Source: CAXMST01 sp963790085 (lineage in GTDB: Bacteria > Actinomycetota > Thermoleophilia > Solirubrobacterales > 70-9). From it: 47,197 nucleotides of DNA. The stretch is from positions 1 through 47,197 of the forward strand of contig CAWBNH010000010.1 of assembly GCA_963790085.1 (NCBI GenBank). Direction: 5' to 3'. Position numbers and translations under genes: made by a program. Below the pieces are notes generated by a model. That model was given only the letters and a program-made list of their open reading frames with translations, had not been told where the DNA came from and made no database searches. Below are positions 21,779 to 30,157 of the stretch, one piece after another; the first letter of the stretch is position 1; each line of letters opens with the position of its first letter.

Positions 21779-24400
21779 TCAGTCGGCCTCGGTCGCGGTG
21801 CCGTCGCCGGCGGCAGGCTGATCCGGGCTCGGGGGCTTCGGGTCGGTGTCGCCCTCGGACTTCGCCCCGACGGCGACGGGCTCCTTCTCCTCGTCCCCCT
21901 TCTTCGCGCGCGCCTTCGGCTTCGTCGGCTTGATCAGCGTCAGGCTCAAGGGCTGGTCGTCCTCATCGCCCTTCTCATCGCGCTCCACGAGCACCGTGGT
22001 CCCGGGGTCGATCGAGTCGGGGCCGGCCTTCAGCACCTCGTCGGCCAGCGGGTCCTCGATGTAGCGCTGGATCGCACGGCGCAGCGGCCGCGCCCCCATC
22101 GAGGGATCCCACCCCTTGTCGACCAGCAGGTCCTTCGACTCCTCGGTCAGGTCGAGCTGCAGCTCACGCTCGGAGACCTGCGCCTTGACCCGCCCGACGA
22201 GCAGGTCGACGATCTCCTTGATCTCGTCCCGGCTCAGCTTGTGGAAGACGATCACCTCGTCGATCCGGTTCAGGAACTCCGGCCGGAAGACCTTCTTCAG
22301 ATCGCCCATGATCTTCTTCTTCATCTCCTCGTAGGTCGTGCCCAGCTCATCGCTGACCGCGAACCCGAGCGGGGTGTTGCGGGCGATGTCCTGCGCGCCG
22401 ACGTTCGAGGTCATGATCACGATCGCGTTGCGGAAGTCGACGGTGCGTCCCTGGCTGTCGGTGAGGCGCCCGTCCTCGAGGATCTGAAGCAGGATGTTGA
22501 AGACATCCGGATGCGCTTTCTCGATCTCGTCGAGAAGCAGCACGCAGTAGGGCTTGCGCCGCACGGCCTCGGTCAGCTGACCGCCCTCGTCGTAGCCGAC
22601 GTAGCCCGGAGGCGAGCCGACCAGCCGCGAGACCGCGTGCTTCTCCATGTACTCGGACATGTCGATGCGGATCATCGCGTCCTCATCGCTGAACAGGAAC
22701 TCGGCCAGCGTCCGCGCCAGCTCGGTCTTGCCGACCCCGGACGGGCCGAGGAAGATGAATGAGCCCGCCGGCCGCTTCGGGTCCTTGATCCCCGCCCGCG
22801 AGCGGCGAATCGCCTTGCTCACGGCGGTGATCGCCACGTCCTGGCCGATCACCCGCTTGTGCAGCTCGGACTCCATCTCGACCAGCTTCTTGGTCTCGGC
22901 CTCGGTCAGCTTGAAGACGGGAATGCCGGTCCACATCGAGACGATGTCGGCGATCTCCTCGTCGCCGACCTCGGGACGGGTGCCCTCCTCACCAGAGCTC
23001 CACTCGTCCTCGAGCTCGCGCTTCTTCGAGGTCAGCTGGCGCTCCTGGTCGCGCAGGTTGGCTGCCTTCTCGAACTCCTGAGCCTCGATCGCAGCCTCCT
23101 TCGAGCGCCGCGTGTCCTCGATCTCCTCCTCGAGCTCGCGATAGACCGGCGGCTGCGACATCGACTTGATCCGCAGCCGGGACGCCGCCTCGTCGATCAG
23201 ATCGATCGCCTTGTCGGGCAGGAAGCGCTCGGTGATGTAGCGGTCGGCGAGGTCCGCCGCGGCGGCCAGCGCGTCGTCGCTGATCTTCACCCGGTGATGC
23301 TGCTCGTAGCGCTCGCGCAGGCCCTCGAGGATCTGCACGGTCTGCTCGATCGAGGGCTGGTCGACCTTGACCTGCTGGAAGCGCCGCTCCAGGGCCGAGT
23401 CGCGCTCGAGGTACTTGCGGTACTCGTCGAGCGTCGTCGCCCCGATCGTCTGCAGCTCACCGCGGGCGAGCGCCGGCTTCAGGATCGAGGCGGCGTCGAT
23501 CGCGCCCTCGGCGGCGCCGGCGCCGACCAGGTTGTGGAGCTCGTCGATGAAGAGGATGATGTCGCCGCGCTGGGTGATCTCCTTCATCACCTTCTTCAGG
23601 CGCTCCTCGAACTCGCCGCGGTACTTCGAGCCCGCGACCAGCGCGGCGAGATCGAGCGTGTAGATCTGCTTGTTGCGCAGCAGCTCGGGGATCTCACCGG
23701 CGACGATCCTCGAGGCGAGGCCCTCGACGACGGCGGTCTTGCCGACCCCGGGCTCACCGAGCAGCACCGGGTTGTTCTTCTGCCGCCGAGCGAGGATCTG
23801 CATGATCCGCTCGATCTCGATCTCGCGACCGATCACCGGGTCGAGCTTGCCGTCCTCGGCGAGCTTGGTCAGGTTGCGCCCGAACTGATCGAGCAGCTTC
23901 GACGACTTCTTGCCCTCGGCGGAGCCGGAGGACGAGCCGGAGCCGGACCCCTGGCGGCGCCCGCCGGGACCCGAGAGCATGCGGATCACCTCGTTGCGGA
24001 TCTTCTCGGAGTCGGCGTCGAAGTCGAGCAGGATGCGGGCGGCGACACCCTCGTTCTCTCGCACCAGGCCCAGCAGGATGTGCTCGGTCCCGATGTAGTT
24101 GTGGCCGAGCGACAGCGCCTCGCGAAGCGCCAGCTCGAGCACCTTCTTCGCGCGGGGCGTGAACGGGATCTGCCCGGAGGTGACCTCCTCGCCGGAGCCA
24201 ACGATCCGCACGACCTGGGCGCGAACGCGCTCGACGGTGATGTCCAGGGACTCGAGCACCCGGGCCGCGAGGCCCTCCTCCTCGCGCAGCAGACCGAGCA
24301 GGATGTGCTCGGTCCCGATGTAGTTGTGCTTGAGGGTCCGCGCCTCCTCCTGGGCCAGGACGACGACCTGGCGGGCTCTCTCTGTGAATCGCTCAAACAT
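21779..24400 (-). CDS. clpC: ATP-dependent Clp protease ATP-binding subunit ClpC
   Basis: This 873-aa AAA+ unfoldase has two Clp-N repeats (about 1-145, with YIGTEHILLGLLREEEG and YIGTEHILLGLVRENEG). The first ATPase has GEPGVGKTAVV. The UVR/M-domain EEIEDTRRSKEAAIEAQEFEKAANL lies between the rings (about 420-450), and the second ATPase has GPSGVGKTELA and VLLLDEIEKAHPDV. The ClpP-docking loop region and sensor motifs are present. The C-terminal tail of about 55 residues (Lys/Glu/Pro/Asp-rich, ending GDGTATEAD) is longer than usual. In Bacillus ctsR-mcsA-mcsB precede clpC; none is seen here. It docks with ClpP to degrade proteins. Confidence 0.97.
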   Translation of the reverse strand: MFERFTERARQVVVLAQEEARTLKHNYIGTEHILLGLLREEEGLAARVLESLDITVERVRAQVVRIVGSGEEVTSGQIPFTPRAKKVLELALREALSLGHNYIGTEHILLGLVRENEGVAARILLDFDADSEKIRNEVIRMLSGPGGRRQGSGSGSSSGSAEGKKSSKLLDQFGRNLTKLAEDGKLDPVIGREIEIERIMQILARRQKNNPVLLGEPGVGKTAVVEGLASRIVAGEIPELLRNKQIYTLDLAALVAGSKYRGEFEERLKKVMKEITQRGDIILFIDELHNLVGAGAAEGAIDAASILKPALARGELQTIGATTLDEYRKYLERDSALERRFQQVKVDQPSIEQTVQILEGLRERYEQHHRVKISDDALAAAADLADRYITERFLPDKAIDLIDEAASRLRIKSMSQPPVYRELEEEIEDTRRSKEAAIEAQEFEKAANLRDQERQLTSKKRELEDEWSSGEEGTRPEVGDEEIADIVSMWTGIPVFKLTEAETKKLVEMESELHKRVIGQDVAITAVSKAIRRSRAGIKDPKRPAGSFIFLGPSGVGKTELARTLAEFLFSDEDAMIRIDMSEYMEKHAVSRLVGSPPGYVGYDEGGQLTEAVRRKPYCVLLLDEIEKAHPDVFNILLQILEDGRLTDSQGRTVDFRNAIVIMTSNVGAQDIARNTPLGFAVSDELGTTYEEMKKKIMGDLKKVFRPEFLNRIDEVIVFHKLSRDEIKEIVDLLVGRVKAQVSERELQLDLTEESKDLLVDKGWDPSMGARPLRRAIQRYIEDPLADEVLKAGPDSIDPGTTVLVERDEKGDEDDQPLSLTLIKPTKPKARAKKGDEEKEPVAVGAKSEGDTDPKPPSPDQPAAGDGTATEAD

Positions 24401-24752
24401 CTAGTCGGGTCCTGTCTCCGTCTCGTTACCTGGCGGGGGTTGGGAAGTATGTGGGTCGCGGTGGTCGGACTTCGCGGCGGCTAGGGGATGCCGCAGCGCC
24501 GGGGCCTTGATCTCTTATTCGGCGATTTCGTGCCGAGGGATTAGACCTCCGGTTTGTCGGTTGCGCGAAGGCCGCAGTATATCGGGGGGCATTCCCCGGC
24601 CTTCGCGGGCGAGCGTCGCCCACCCCCCGTTTTTCGCTCTTTGCGCTGGTCGTCCTTCAAGGCGCCGGCCTGACGGGAACGGCCGGGCGTCACCGCCCAC
24701 CGGCCGCCCCGAGGATCCCCGCAGAGCGGAGATCCGGCGGCGGGTGGTCGGC
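24401..24752. other. 352-bp intergenic region between clpC and lysS
   Basis: No gene was found. The region is less GC-rich than its surroundings and holds the inverted repeat and candidate clpC promoter listed separately. CGC-N5-GCG at 24635-24645 faintly resembles the ClgR box but lacks its conserved centre. No riboswitch was recognised. Confidence 0.6.
24564..24607 (-). promoter_or_regulatory. clpC promoter -10 inside an 11-bp inverted repeat
   Basis: CGCGAAGGCCG (24564-24574) and CGGCCTTCGCG (24597-24607) flank a 22-nt centre that holds TATACT (24581-24576, minus). The arms would cover the -35 and the start region, so a repressor site is plausible. The leader to clpC would be about 170 nt. 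Confidence 0.45.
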
Positions 24753-26252
24753 TCAGCCCCGCATCGCCGGGAACAGCACGACCTCGCGCAAGCTCCTGGC
24801 GCCGGTCAGCATCATCACCAGACGGTCGATTCCGAGGCCGACGCCGCCGGTCGGGGGCATGCCGTGCTCGAGCGCCCGCAGGAAGTCCTCGTCATGCGGC
24901 TGAGCCTCATCGTCGCCGCGGGCCAGCTCCTCGGCCTGCTGCGCGAAGCGCCGCCGCTGCTCGTCGGGATCGTTGAGCTCGGTGAACGAGTTGGCGATCT
25001 CGACCCCGCCGACGAATGCCTCCCAACGCTCGACGAGCCCCTCGCTTTCGCGGTGGTCCTTGGCGAACGGCGACAGCTCGACCGGGTAGTCGAGCACGAA
25101 GGTCGGCTCGATCAGCTCCGGCTCGACCCGCTTCGAGAACAGGCGATCGACGAGCTTGGCCCAGCTCTGGTCGGCCTCCTCGGGGGCACCGAGCGCCGCG
25201 GCCAGCTGCTCGCGGCTGGGCCGGGCGGCGAGGTCGACACCGGTGTGCTCGGCCAGCACCTCGGTCAGCGTCACCCGGCGCCAGGGCGGGTCGAAGTCGA
25301 TCTCCGCCCCGTCACGCTCGATCCTGGTCCCGCCCAGCACCCGCTCGGCGACCTGCGAGACGAGCTGCTCGAGGCGCTCGGCGTTGACCTCGTAGTCGGC
25401 GTAGGCCTCGTACCACTCGAGCATCGTGAACTCGGGGTTGTGCTTCGGCGAGATCCCCTCGTTGCGGAAGTCCTTGCCGAGCTCGTAGACGCGGTCGATA
25501 CCGCCGACGACGCAGCGCTTCAGATAGAGCTCGGTGGCGATCCGCAGGTACAGGTCACGGTCGAGCGCGTTGTGATGAGTGGTGAACGGCCGCGCGAGGG
25601 CGCCGCCGTAGATCGGCTGCAGGACCGGGGTCTCGACCTCGATGAAGTCGTGGGCGTCGAGCCAGCTTCTGATCTCGGCGATCGCGCGGGCGCGGAGCAT
25701 GAACATCCGCTTCACCTCCGGGTTCGCGATCAGATCGAGCTCGCGGTGCCGGTAGCGGATCTCGACGTCCTCGAGCCCGTGGTACTTGTCGGGCAGTGGC
25801 CGCAGGCTCTTCGCGAGCGGCACCCAGGAGTCCACCCGCAGGGTGAGCTCCCCGCGCCGGCTCTTGAAGGCCGTGCCGTCGACCCCGATGTGGTCGCCGA
25901 GGTCCATTCCGACGAGCAGCTCGTGCGACTCCGGATCGAGAACGTCGGCCCGCGACTGCAGCTGGATCTTGCCGCTGCCGTCGAGCAGGTCGAGGAACGC
26001 GGCCTTGCCCATGCCCCGGCGGGCGACGATCCGGCCCGCGACCCGGTACTCGCGGACGGTCTCCTCGCCGTCGGCCAGGTCCTCGTTGGCCTCGCGCACC
26101 GCGGCAATCGGGATCCGCCCCGGGAATGAGGGTGGATAGGGGTCGTGCCCCGCCTCGCGCAGCCGGTCGATCTTCGCCCGGCGCTCGTCGACCAGCGTGC
26201 TCTCGCCCGCTTCGTCGCTCTCGGTGCGCTCGGTGTCGTCGCTGTCGCTCAT
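24753..26252 (-). CDS. lysS: Lysyl-tRNA synthetase, class II
   Basis: This 499-aa protein has an N-terminal OB-fold anticodon domain (about 55-165, YRVAGRIVARRGMGKAAFLDL). Class II motif 1 is near SWLDAHDFIEVETPVLQPIYGGALARPF, motif 2 near DRVYELGKDFRNEGISPKHNPEFTMLEWYEAY, and motif 3 is GVGLGIDRLVMMLTGARSLREVVLFPAMR at the C-terminus. It charges tRNA-Lys. The N-terminal 35 residues are acidic and variable. A TACGCT box at 26272-26267 (minus) lies 14 nt before the ATG, so the leader would be only about 7 nt. It sits upstream of clpC as in Bacillus. Confidence 0.97.
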   Translation of the reverse strand: MSDSDDTERTESDEAGESTLVDERRAKIDRLREAGHDPYPPSFPGRIPIAAVREANEDLADGEETVREYRVAGRIVARRGMGKAAFLDLLDGSGKIQLQSRADVLDPESHELLVGMDLGDHIGVDGTAFKSRRGELTLRVDSWVPLAKSLRPLPDKYHGLEDVEIRYRHRELDLIANPEVKRMFMLRARAIAEIRSWLDAHDFIEVETPVLQPIYGGALARPFTTHHNALDRDLYLRIATELYLKRCVVGGIDRVYELGKDFRNEGISPKHNPEFTMLEWYEAYADYEVNAERLEQLVSQVAERVLGGTRIERDGAEIDFDPPWRRVTLTEVLAEHTGVDLAARPSREQLAAALGAPEEADQSWAKLVDRLFSKRVEPELIEPTFVLDYPVELSPFAKDHRESEGLVERWEAFVGGVEIANSFTELNDPDEQRRRFAQQAEELARGDDEAQPHDEDFLRALEHGMPPTGGVGLGIDRLVMMLTGARSLREVVLFPAMRG

Positions 26253-26266
26253 CGGTGGGACGGGCC

Positions 26267-26286
26267 AGCGTATCTCTATCTACGCT
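26267..26286. promoter_or_regulatory. Divergent -10 boxes of lysS and the acetyltransferase
   Basis: AGCGTA (26267-26272, i.e. TACGCT on minus), 8 nt, TACGCT (26281-26286, plus). The perfect mirror arrangement would make the two promoters compete for polymerase. Predicted starts are near 26260 (minus) and 26293 (plus). Confidence 0.5.
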
Positions 26287-26302
26287 GTACAGGCGATGGG
26301 CA

Positions 26303-26812
26303 ATGGGCGATGAGCGGGTTCTGGTCCGGGACGCGGAGATCGCGGACCTCGGCGCCGTCTTCGAGATCTACAACCACGAGGTCGTGCACAGCGTCTCGAC
26401 CTTCGACACGGAGTTGCGCGACCCGGCGACCGACGAGGCATGGCTGACCGGCCGTGAGGCTCGCTATCCGGTGCTCGTCGCAGTCCGGCGCGACGAGCTG
26501 CTCGGCTGGGGGGCGCTCTCCCAGTGGTCGCCCCGCGGGGCGTATGCGAGGACGGCGGAGGTCTCCGTCTACGTCGATCACCGGCACCGGAGGGAGGGGG
26601 TCGGCCGGCTGTTGCTGGGGGCGTTGATCGAGCGCGCGCCCGCCGGCGGGATCGCGGTGCTGCTCGCGAGGGTTACCGGCGAGAACCCCGCCAGCGTCGC
26701 CCTGCACGAGGGGCTCGGCTTCAACCCGATCGGTACCCAGCGCCGCAGTGGCGAGAAGTTCGGCCAGGTGCTCGACGTCGCGCTGCTCGACCTCCATCTC
26801 GACGAGCCCTGA
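26303..26812 (+). CDS. GNAT N-acetyltransferase, phosphinothricin acetyltransferase-like
   Basis: This 169-aa GNAT protein shows RDAEIADLGAVFEIYNHEV at the start, GALSQWSPRGAYARTAEVSVYV (beta-4) and HRREGVGRLLLGALIE (acetyl-CoA pyrophosphate loop, R-x-x-G-x-G). NPASVALHEGLGFNPIGTQ (beta-6/alpha-4) and GEKFGQVLDVALLDL complete the pattern of the Pat/MddA subfamily. Relatives acetylate phosphinothricin, methionine sulfoximine or similar amino-acid analogues; the natural substrate here is unknown. ATG 26303 is chosen because the fold begins within a few residues of it and the predicted transcription start is about 10 nt upstream. Confidence 0.85.
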   Translation: MGDERVLVRDAEIADLGAVFEIYNHEVVHSVSTFDTELRDPATDEAWLTGREARYPVLVAVRRDELLGWGALSQWSPRGAYARTAEVSVYVDHRHRREGVGRLLLGALIERAPAGGIAVLLARVTGENPASVALHEGLGFNPIGTQRRSGEKFGQVLDVALLDLHLDEP

Positions 26813-26838
26813 GCCGCCGCACGACCCGGAGCCGCGTC

Positions 26839-26853
26839 AGGCCCTAGGGGCCT
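26839..26853. terminator. Small hairpin between convergent acetyltransferase and greA
   Basis: AGGCCC, TAG, GGGCCT (26839-26853) forms a 6-bp stem between the two genes and overlaps the greA stop. It is short and lacks a T-run. Confidence 0.3.
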
Positions 26854-27331
26854 ATGGAGTGTCGATCTTGGTGATCTTCAGCTTGCGCTTCGGGCCGCGG
26901 GGAACCTCGACCTCGACGATCTCGTTCCGCTTGTGGCCGAGCAGCGCACGACCGATCGGCGACTCATGGGAGAGCCGGCCGGCAGCGAGGTCGGATTCGG
27001 CCGAGCCGACGATCTGGAACTTCTTCGAGCTGCCGGTCTTCTCGTCCTTGACGTGCACCTGTGCCCCGACCGAGACCGCGGTCGTGTCGATCTGCTTGCT
27101 GTCGATCACGGTCGCGCGGCGGACCCGCTCCTCGAGCTGAGCGATCTTCTGCTCGAGCATCGCCTGCTCGTTCTTGGCGTCGTCGTACTCGGAGTTCTCG
27201 GCGATGTCGCCGAACTCGCGCGCCTCCTTGATCCGCTCGGCCACCTCGCGGCGTCGATCGGTCTGGAGCACTGCGAGCTCCTCCTTCAGTTTCTCTAGGC
27301 CCTCCGGGGTGATTAGCAACTCACGAGCCAT
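26852..27331 (-). CDS. greA: Transcription elongation factor GreA
   Basis: This 159-aa protein enters the RNA polymerase secondary channel and triggers cleavage of backtracked RNA. The N-terminal coiled coil starts ELLITPEGLEKLKEELAVL and has the acidic tip EFGDIAENSEYDDAKNEQ (about 42-59), whose Asp/Glu residues hold the catalytic Mg ion. The C-terminal FKBP-like domain includes SVGAQVHVKDEKTG, VGSAESD and SHESPIGRALLGHKRNE. ATG 27331 gives the standard GreA N-terminus; longer frames upstream have no family match. Confidence 0.96.
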   Translation of the reverse strand: MARELLITPEGLEKLKEELAVLQTDRRREVAERIKEAREFGDIAENSEYDDAKNEQAMLEQKIAQLEERVRRATVIDSKQIDTTAVSVGAQVHVKDEKTGSSKKFQIVGSAESDLAAGRLSHESPIGRALLGHKRNEIVEVEVPRGPKRKLKITKIDTP

Positions 27332-27449
27332 CTCAGGGAACCTCGCCTTTCTTGCCGGAGCGGAGCCCTGCGAACGCCGCCGCCCAAGGTGCGAAAAGGC
27401 CCAATTGTGACCCGTTTCCGGGGCACTTCTCGGGCTTGGGAGCGGGCAA

Positions 27450-28355
27450 CTATAGCAACGGCGATAGCTGGGCCCGAAGGGCTGCAGCAACCCTCTCAGG
27501 AGCCTCGATCTGGGGGTAGTGACCGAGGTCGGCGAGCTCGGTCACGGCCGCCTGCGGCCGCATCGCGCGCAGCGCCTCGAGGACCTCGGTCGTCGCCACC
27601 GGATCCCGCATCCCCCAGAGGAACCCGAGCCGGCCGGGCCAGGAGCGGATCGCCCCATGCCAGCGATCGGCGAAGGCGACGCGCTCGCCGAGGTAGTAGA
27701 TCAGTCGATCCCCGAGGCGACTGCCGCCGGCGGCGCTGATCAGCTCCCACTGATCGGCCGCCTCCTGCTCGCTGAGCGGGTGGCCGGGAGAGAACAGGGC
27801 GCCGAATTGCCGCCGGAACAGCCGCTCGGAGCCAAGCTGCGCCGCCAGCGGTCCGACCGGCGAGCGCAGCAGCCGCTGAACCCAGGTGAGGCTCGCCCGC
27901 TCGAGCACGATCGAGCCGTTGAACAGCAGCACCGCGGCCGGCTCGAACGAGAGCCGGCCGGCGAGGTCACGGGCGAGGATCTCGGTGGCCACCGAGGTGC
28001 CCATGTCGTGGGCGGCGATCAGCACCCGGCGGTCGCGACCGTGGCGGCCGACCATCTCCTCGACGAGGTCCGCCTGCCAGAGCAGCGAGTAGACGTGGTC
28101 GGCCGGCTTCTCCGAGAGGCCGAAGCCGAGGAAGTCGAAGGTCAGGGCGTCGAGGTCAGCGAGGCGATCGAGCAGCGGCGCGAAGTCGAAGGAGCTCGAG
28201 GGAAACCCGTGCAGGAGCAGGAGCAGCGGCCGCGGGCCTTCGGTCTCTTCCCGATTCCGACCCGGGCGCAGGTGGACGTGGATCCGCCGGCCGCGGAAGC
28301 TCTCGTCGATGCCCGACCGGCGCCAGGCCGCCACCCGGCCGCTGGGACCGTCCAC
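27450..28355 (-). CDS. Alpha/beta hydrolase with Asp nucleophile (epoxide hydrolase/MEST-like)
   Basis: The 301-aa protein starts at GTG 28355, two nt after the dus stop. LLLLLHGFPSSSFDFAPLL (about 46-64) gives the oxyanion loop and LTFDFLGFGLSEKP the following strand. IAAHDMGTSVATEIL (about 107-121) is the nucleophile elbow with Asp in place of Ser, as in epoxide hydrolases and haloalkane dehalogenases. WGMRDPVATTEV carries the acid and DLGHYPQIEAPERVA the catalytic His. LLFNGSIVLERASLTWVQRLL resembles the cap of the MEST/HDxG group. Substrate unknown. It is probably cotranscribed with dus. Confidence 0.8.
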   Translation of the reverse strand: MDGPSGRVAAWRRSGIDESFRGRRIHVHLRPGRNREETEGPRPLLLLLHGFPSSSFDFAPLLDRLADLDALTFDFLGFGLSEKPADHVYSLLWQADLVEEMVGRHGRDRRVLIAAHDMGTSVATEILARDLAGRLSFEPAAVLLFNGSIVLERASLTWVQRLLRSPVGPLAAQLGSERLFRRQFGALFSPGHPLSEQEAADQWELISAAGGSRLGDRLIYYLGERVAFADRWHGAIRSWPGRLGFLWGMRDPVATTEVLEALRAMRPQAAVTELADLGHYPQIEAPERVAAALRAQLSPLL

Positions 28356-28357
28356 GC

Positions 28358-29350
28358 TCAGACCCCGGCCGGGACCGGGCCGTCGGCGAGCTCGCCGATC
28401 AGCTCTCGCACCTCGTCGAGGTCCTCGATCCGCTGCAGCGTGTCGAGCCGGCGGCGCCCGGCCCCGATCCGATCGAGATACCAGGGGTAGAACTTGCGCA
28501 GGTAGTGGCAGGCGCGAGGGCCGAAATGCCGCTCCGCCGCGTCGATCACCCAGAGCAGCTCGGTGACGATCTCGGCCTCGGTCGGCGGCTGCTCCCGCCC
28601 GCCGAGCAGCTGCTCGAAGATCCAGGGGTTGCCGAGTGAGCCGCGGGCGATCATCACCGCGTCGGCTCCGGACGCGTCGTGGGCGAAGCGGGCAGCCTCG
28701 GCCGTCCGCAGGCCTCCGGAGACGATCACCGGAACCTCGACTCGATCGACCAGCTCGCGCACGAGCCCGTAGTCGGGCTCGCCCTTGTGCTGGACCGTCG
28801 CCGGACGGGGATGGAACGCGACCGCGCTGATCGCTGCCTCGGTCACGAGGCGCTCGGCCAAGAGCAGGCCCGACCGTTCGCCGGGCTCCAGCCCCGACCG
28901 CAGCTTGACGGTGACCGGCAGGCCGGAGCCCTCGATCGCCGCCCGGGCGACGGCGACCGCCTGCCGTGGATCGGAGATCATCGCCGCGCCGGCGCCGGTC
29001 TTGCAGACCTTCTTGACCGGACATCCCATGTTCAGGTCGATCAGGTCGGCGCCGGCGTCGGCGACGATCGCCGCCGCCTCCCGCATCACGGCCGGGTCCG
29101 AGCCGAAGAGCTGGATCGAGACCGGATGCTCGTCGGGGTGCACGACCAGGAGCTCGCGCAGCGTGCGCTCGTTGCGATAGCTGAGGGCATGGCTGGAGAT
29201 CATCTCCGAGACCGTCATCCCGGCGCCGTAGCGGCGGGCCTGCAGGCGCACGAACCAGTTCCCGATCCCGGCCAGCGGGGCGAGCAGAACCCGGTTGGCG
29301 GACACGACCCCGCCGATCGCCAACGGGTCGCTGAGCTGCGCCCCGCTCAT
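28358..29350 (-). CDS. dus: tRNA-dihydrouridine synthase
   Basis: This 330-aa FMN enzyme reduces uridines in tRNA. LLAPLAGIGNWFVRL (about 22-36) is the FMN-binding start of the TIM barrel, and DLNMGCPVKKVCKTGAGAAM (about 104-123) contains the catalytic Cys. VTVKLRSGLEPG, AVAFHPRPATVQHKGEPDY and VPVIVSGGLRTAEAA, then GADAVMIARGSLGNPWIF, bind FMN phosphate. The C-terminal helical domain has HFGPRACHYLRKFYPWYLD. The ATG overlaps the coaX stop by 4 bp (ATGA). In Bacillus the equivalent gene lies next to lysS and downstream of folK. Confidence 0.95.
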   Translation of the reverse strand: MSGAQLSDPLAIGGVVSANRVLLAPLAGIGNWFVRLQARRYGAGMTVSEMISSHALSYRNERTLRELLVVHPDEHPVSIQLFGSDPAVMREAAAIVADAGADLIDLNMGCPVKKVCKTGAGAAMISDPRQAVAVARAAIEGSGLPVTVKLRSGLEPGERSGLLLAERLVTEAAISAVAFHPRPATVQHKGEPDYGLVRELVDRVEVPVIVSGGLRTAEAARFAHDASGADAVMIARGSLGNPWIFEQLLGGREQPPTEAEIVTELLWVIDAAERHFGPRACHYLRKFYPWYLDRIGAGRRRLDTLQRIEDLDEVRELIGELADGPVPAGV

Positions 29351-30111
29351 CGGTTGCGCTGATGGATCAGCAGCAGGCCCTTCAGCGTCAGCAGCTCGTC
29401 GAGCTCGTCGATCGACTCGCAGAACGGCACGATCTCGGCCGCGCCGCCGCCGGTCGCGACCACACTGGCACCCCCGCCGAGCGCCGCGACGATCCGCCGC
29501 ACGATGCCGTCGACCTGGCCGGCGAACCCGTAGACGATCCCCGCCTGGATCGACTGCTGGGTGCTGCGGCCGATCGCCGTCGCCGGGGCGGATAGATCGA
29601 CCTTCGGCAGCTTCGCCGTCCGGCTCGCGAGCGCCTCGATCGAGATCTCGATGCCGGGCGCGATCGCGCCGCCCATGTACTCGCCCGCGGCCGAGACCGC
29701 GTCGTAGGTGATCGCGGTGCCGAAGTCGACCACCACGCATGGCCCGGCGAAGCGCTGATGGGCCGCGACGGCATTGACGATCCGGTCGGCGCCGAGCTCA
29801 TGCGGGCTCTCGGTCAGGATCGGCATCGCCGTGCGGATCAGGGGCCCGACCGTCAGGGCCTCGACGTTCAGGTACCTCTGGCACATGAGTGCGTACTGGG
29901 AGGCGAGGCGGGGGACCACCGAGGAGACGATCGCCTCGTCGATTCCGTCGAACTCCATCGAGCTCAGCCGGCCGAGGCCGGAGACCATCAGCGCGAGCTC
30001 GTCTGCCGTCGCCGCCGGCTCCGTCGCCATGCGCCAGCTCTCGCGGAGCTCCGACCCGGAGAAGCACCCGATCTGGGTATGGGTGTTCCCGACGTCGACC
30101 GCAAGCAGCAT
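29347..30111 (-). CDS. coaX: Type III pantothenate kinase
   Basis: This 254-aa protein catalyses the first step of CoA synthesis. MLLAVDVGNTHTQIG is the phosphate-binding loop with the catalytic Asp. AIVSSVVPRL, ELGADRIVNAVAAH, CVVVDFGTAITYDAVS and GGAIAPGIEISIEALASRTAKLP are the ASKHA-fold signatures of CoaX. It lacks the feedback regulation of type I kinases (family knowledge). ATG 30111 lies 7 nt after TATTCT (30124-30119), so the mRNA should be leaderless. It is coupled to dus downstream. Confidence 0.96.
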   Translation of the reverse strand: MLLAVDVGNTHTQIGCFSGSELRESWRMATEPAATADELALMVSGLGRLSSMEFDGIDEAIVSSVVPRLASQYALMCQRYLNVEALTVGPLIRTAMPILTESPHELGADRIVNAVAAHQRFAGPCVVVDFGTAITYDAVSAAGEYMGGAIAPGIEISIEALASRTAKLPKVDLSAPATAIGRSTQQSIQAGIVYGFAGQVDGIVRRIVAALGGGASVVATGGGAAEIVPFCESIDELDELLTLKGLLLIHQRNR

Positions 30112-30124
30112 CGAGCACAGAATA
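30112..30124 (-). promoter_or_regulatory. -10 box of a leaderless promoter for coaX
   Basis: TATTCT (30124-30119, minus), 7 nt, ATG 30111. Divergent from the box at 30145, 20 bp away. Confidence 0.5.
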
Positions 30125-30144
30125 GGGGTCCGCCCCAGCACCGA

Positions 30145-30157
30145 TATGATCGCCTCC
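30145..30157 (+). promoter_or_regulatory. -10 box of a leaderless promoter for the GST-like gene
   Basis: TATGAT (30145-30150), 7 nt, GTG 30158. The ATG at 30146 lies inside the box, so it cannot be the start if this promoter is used. Confidence 0.55.

Noticed and set aside
24635..24645. ClgR box upstream of clpC (CGC-N5-GCG).
   Set aside because: The central bases do not match the conserved Y-N-A-N-R pattern, and such short GC patterns are frequent here.
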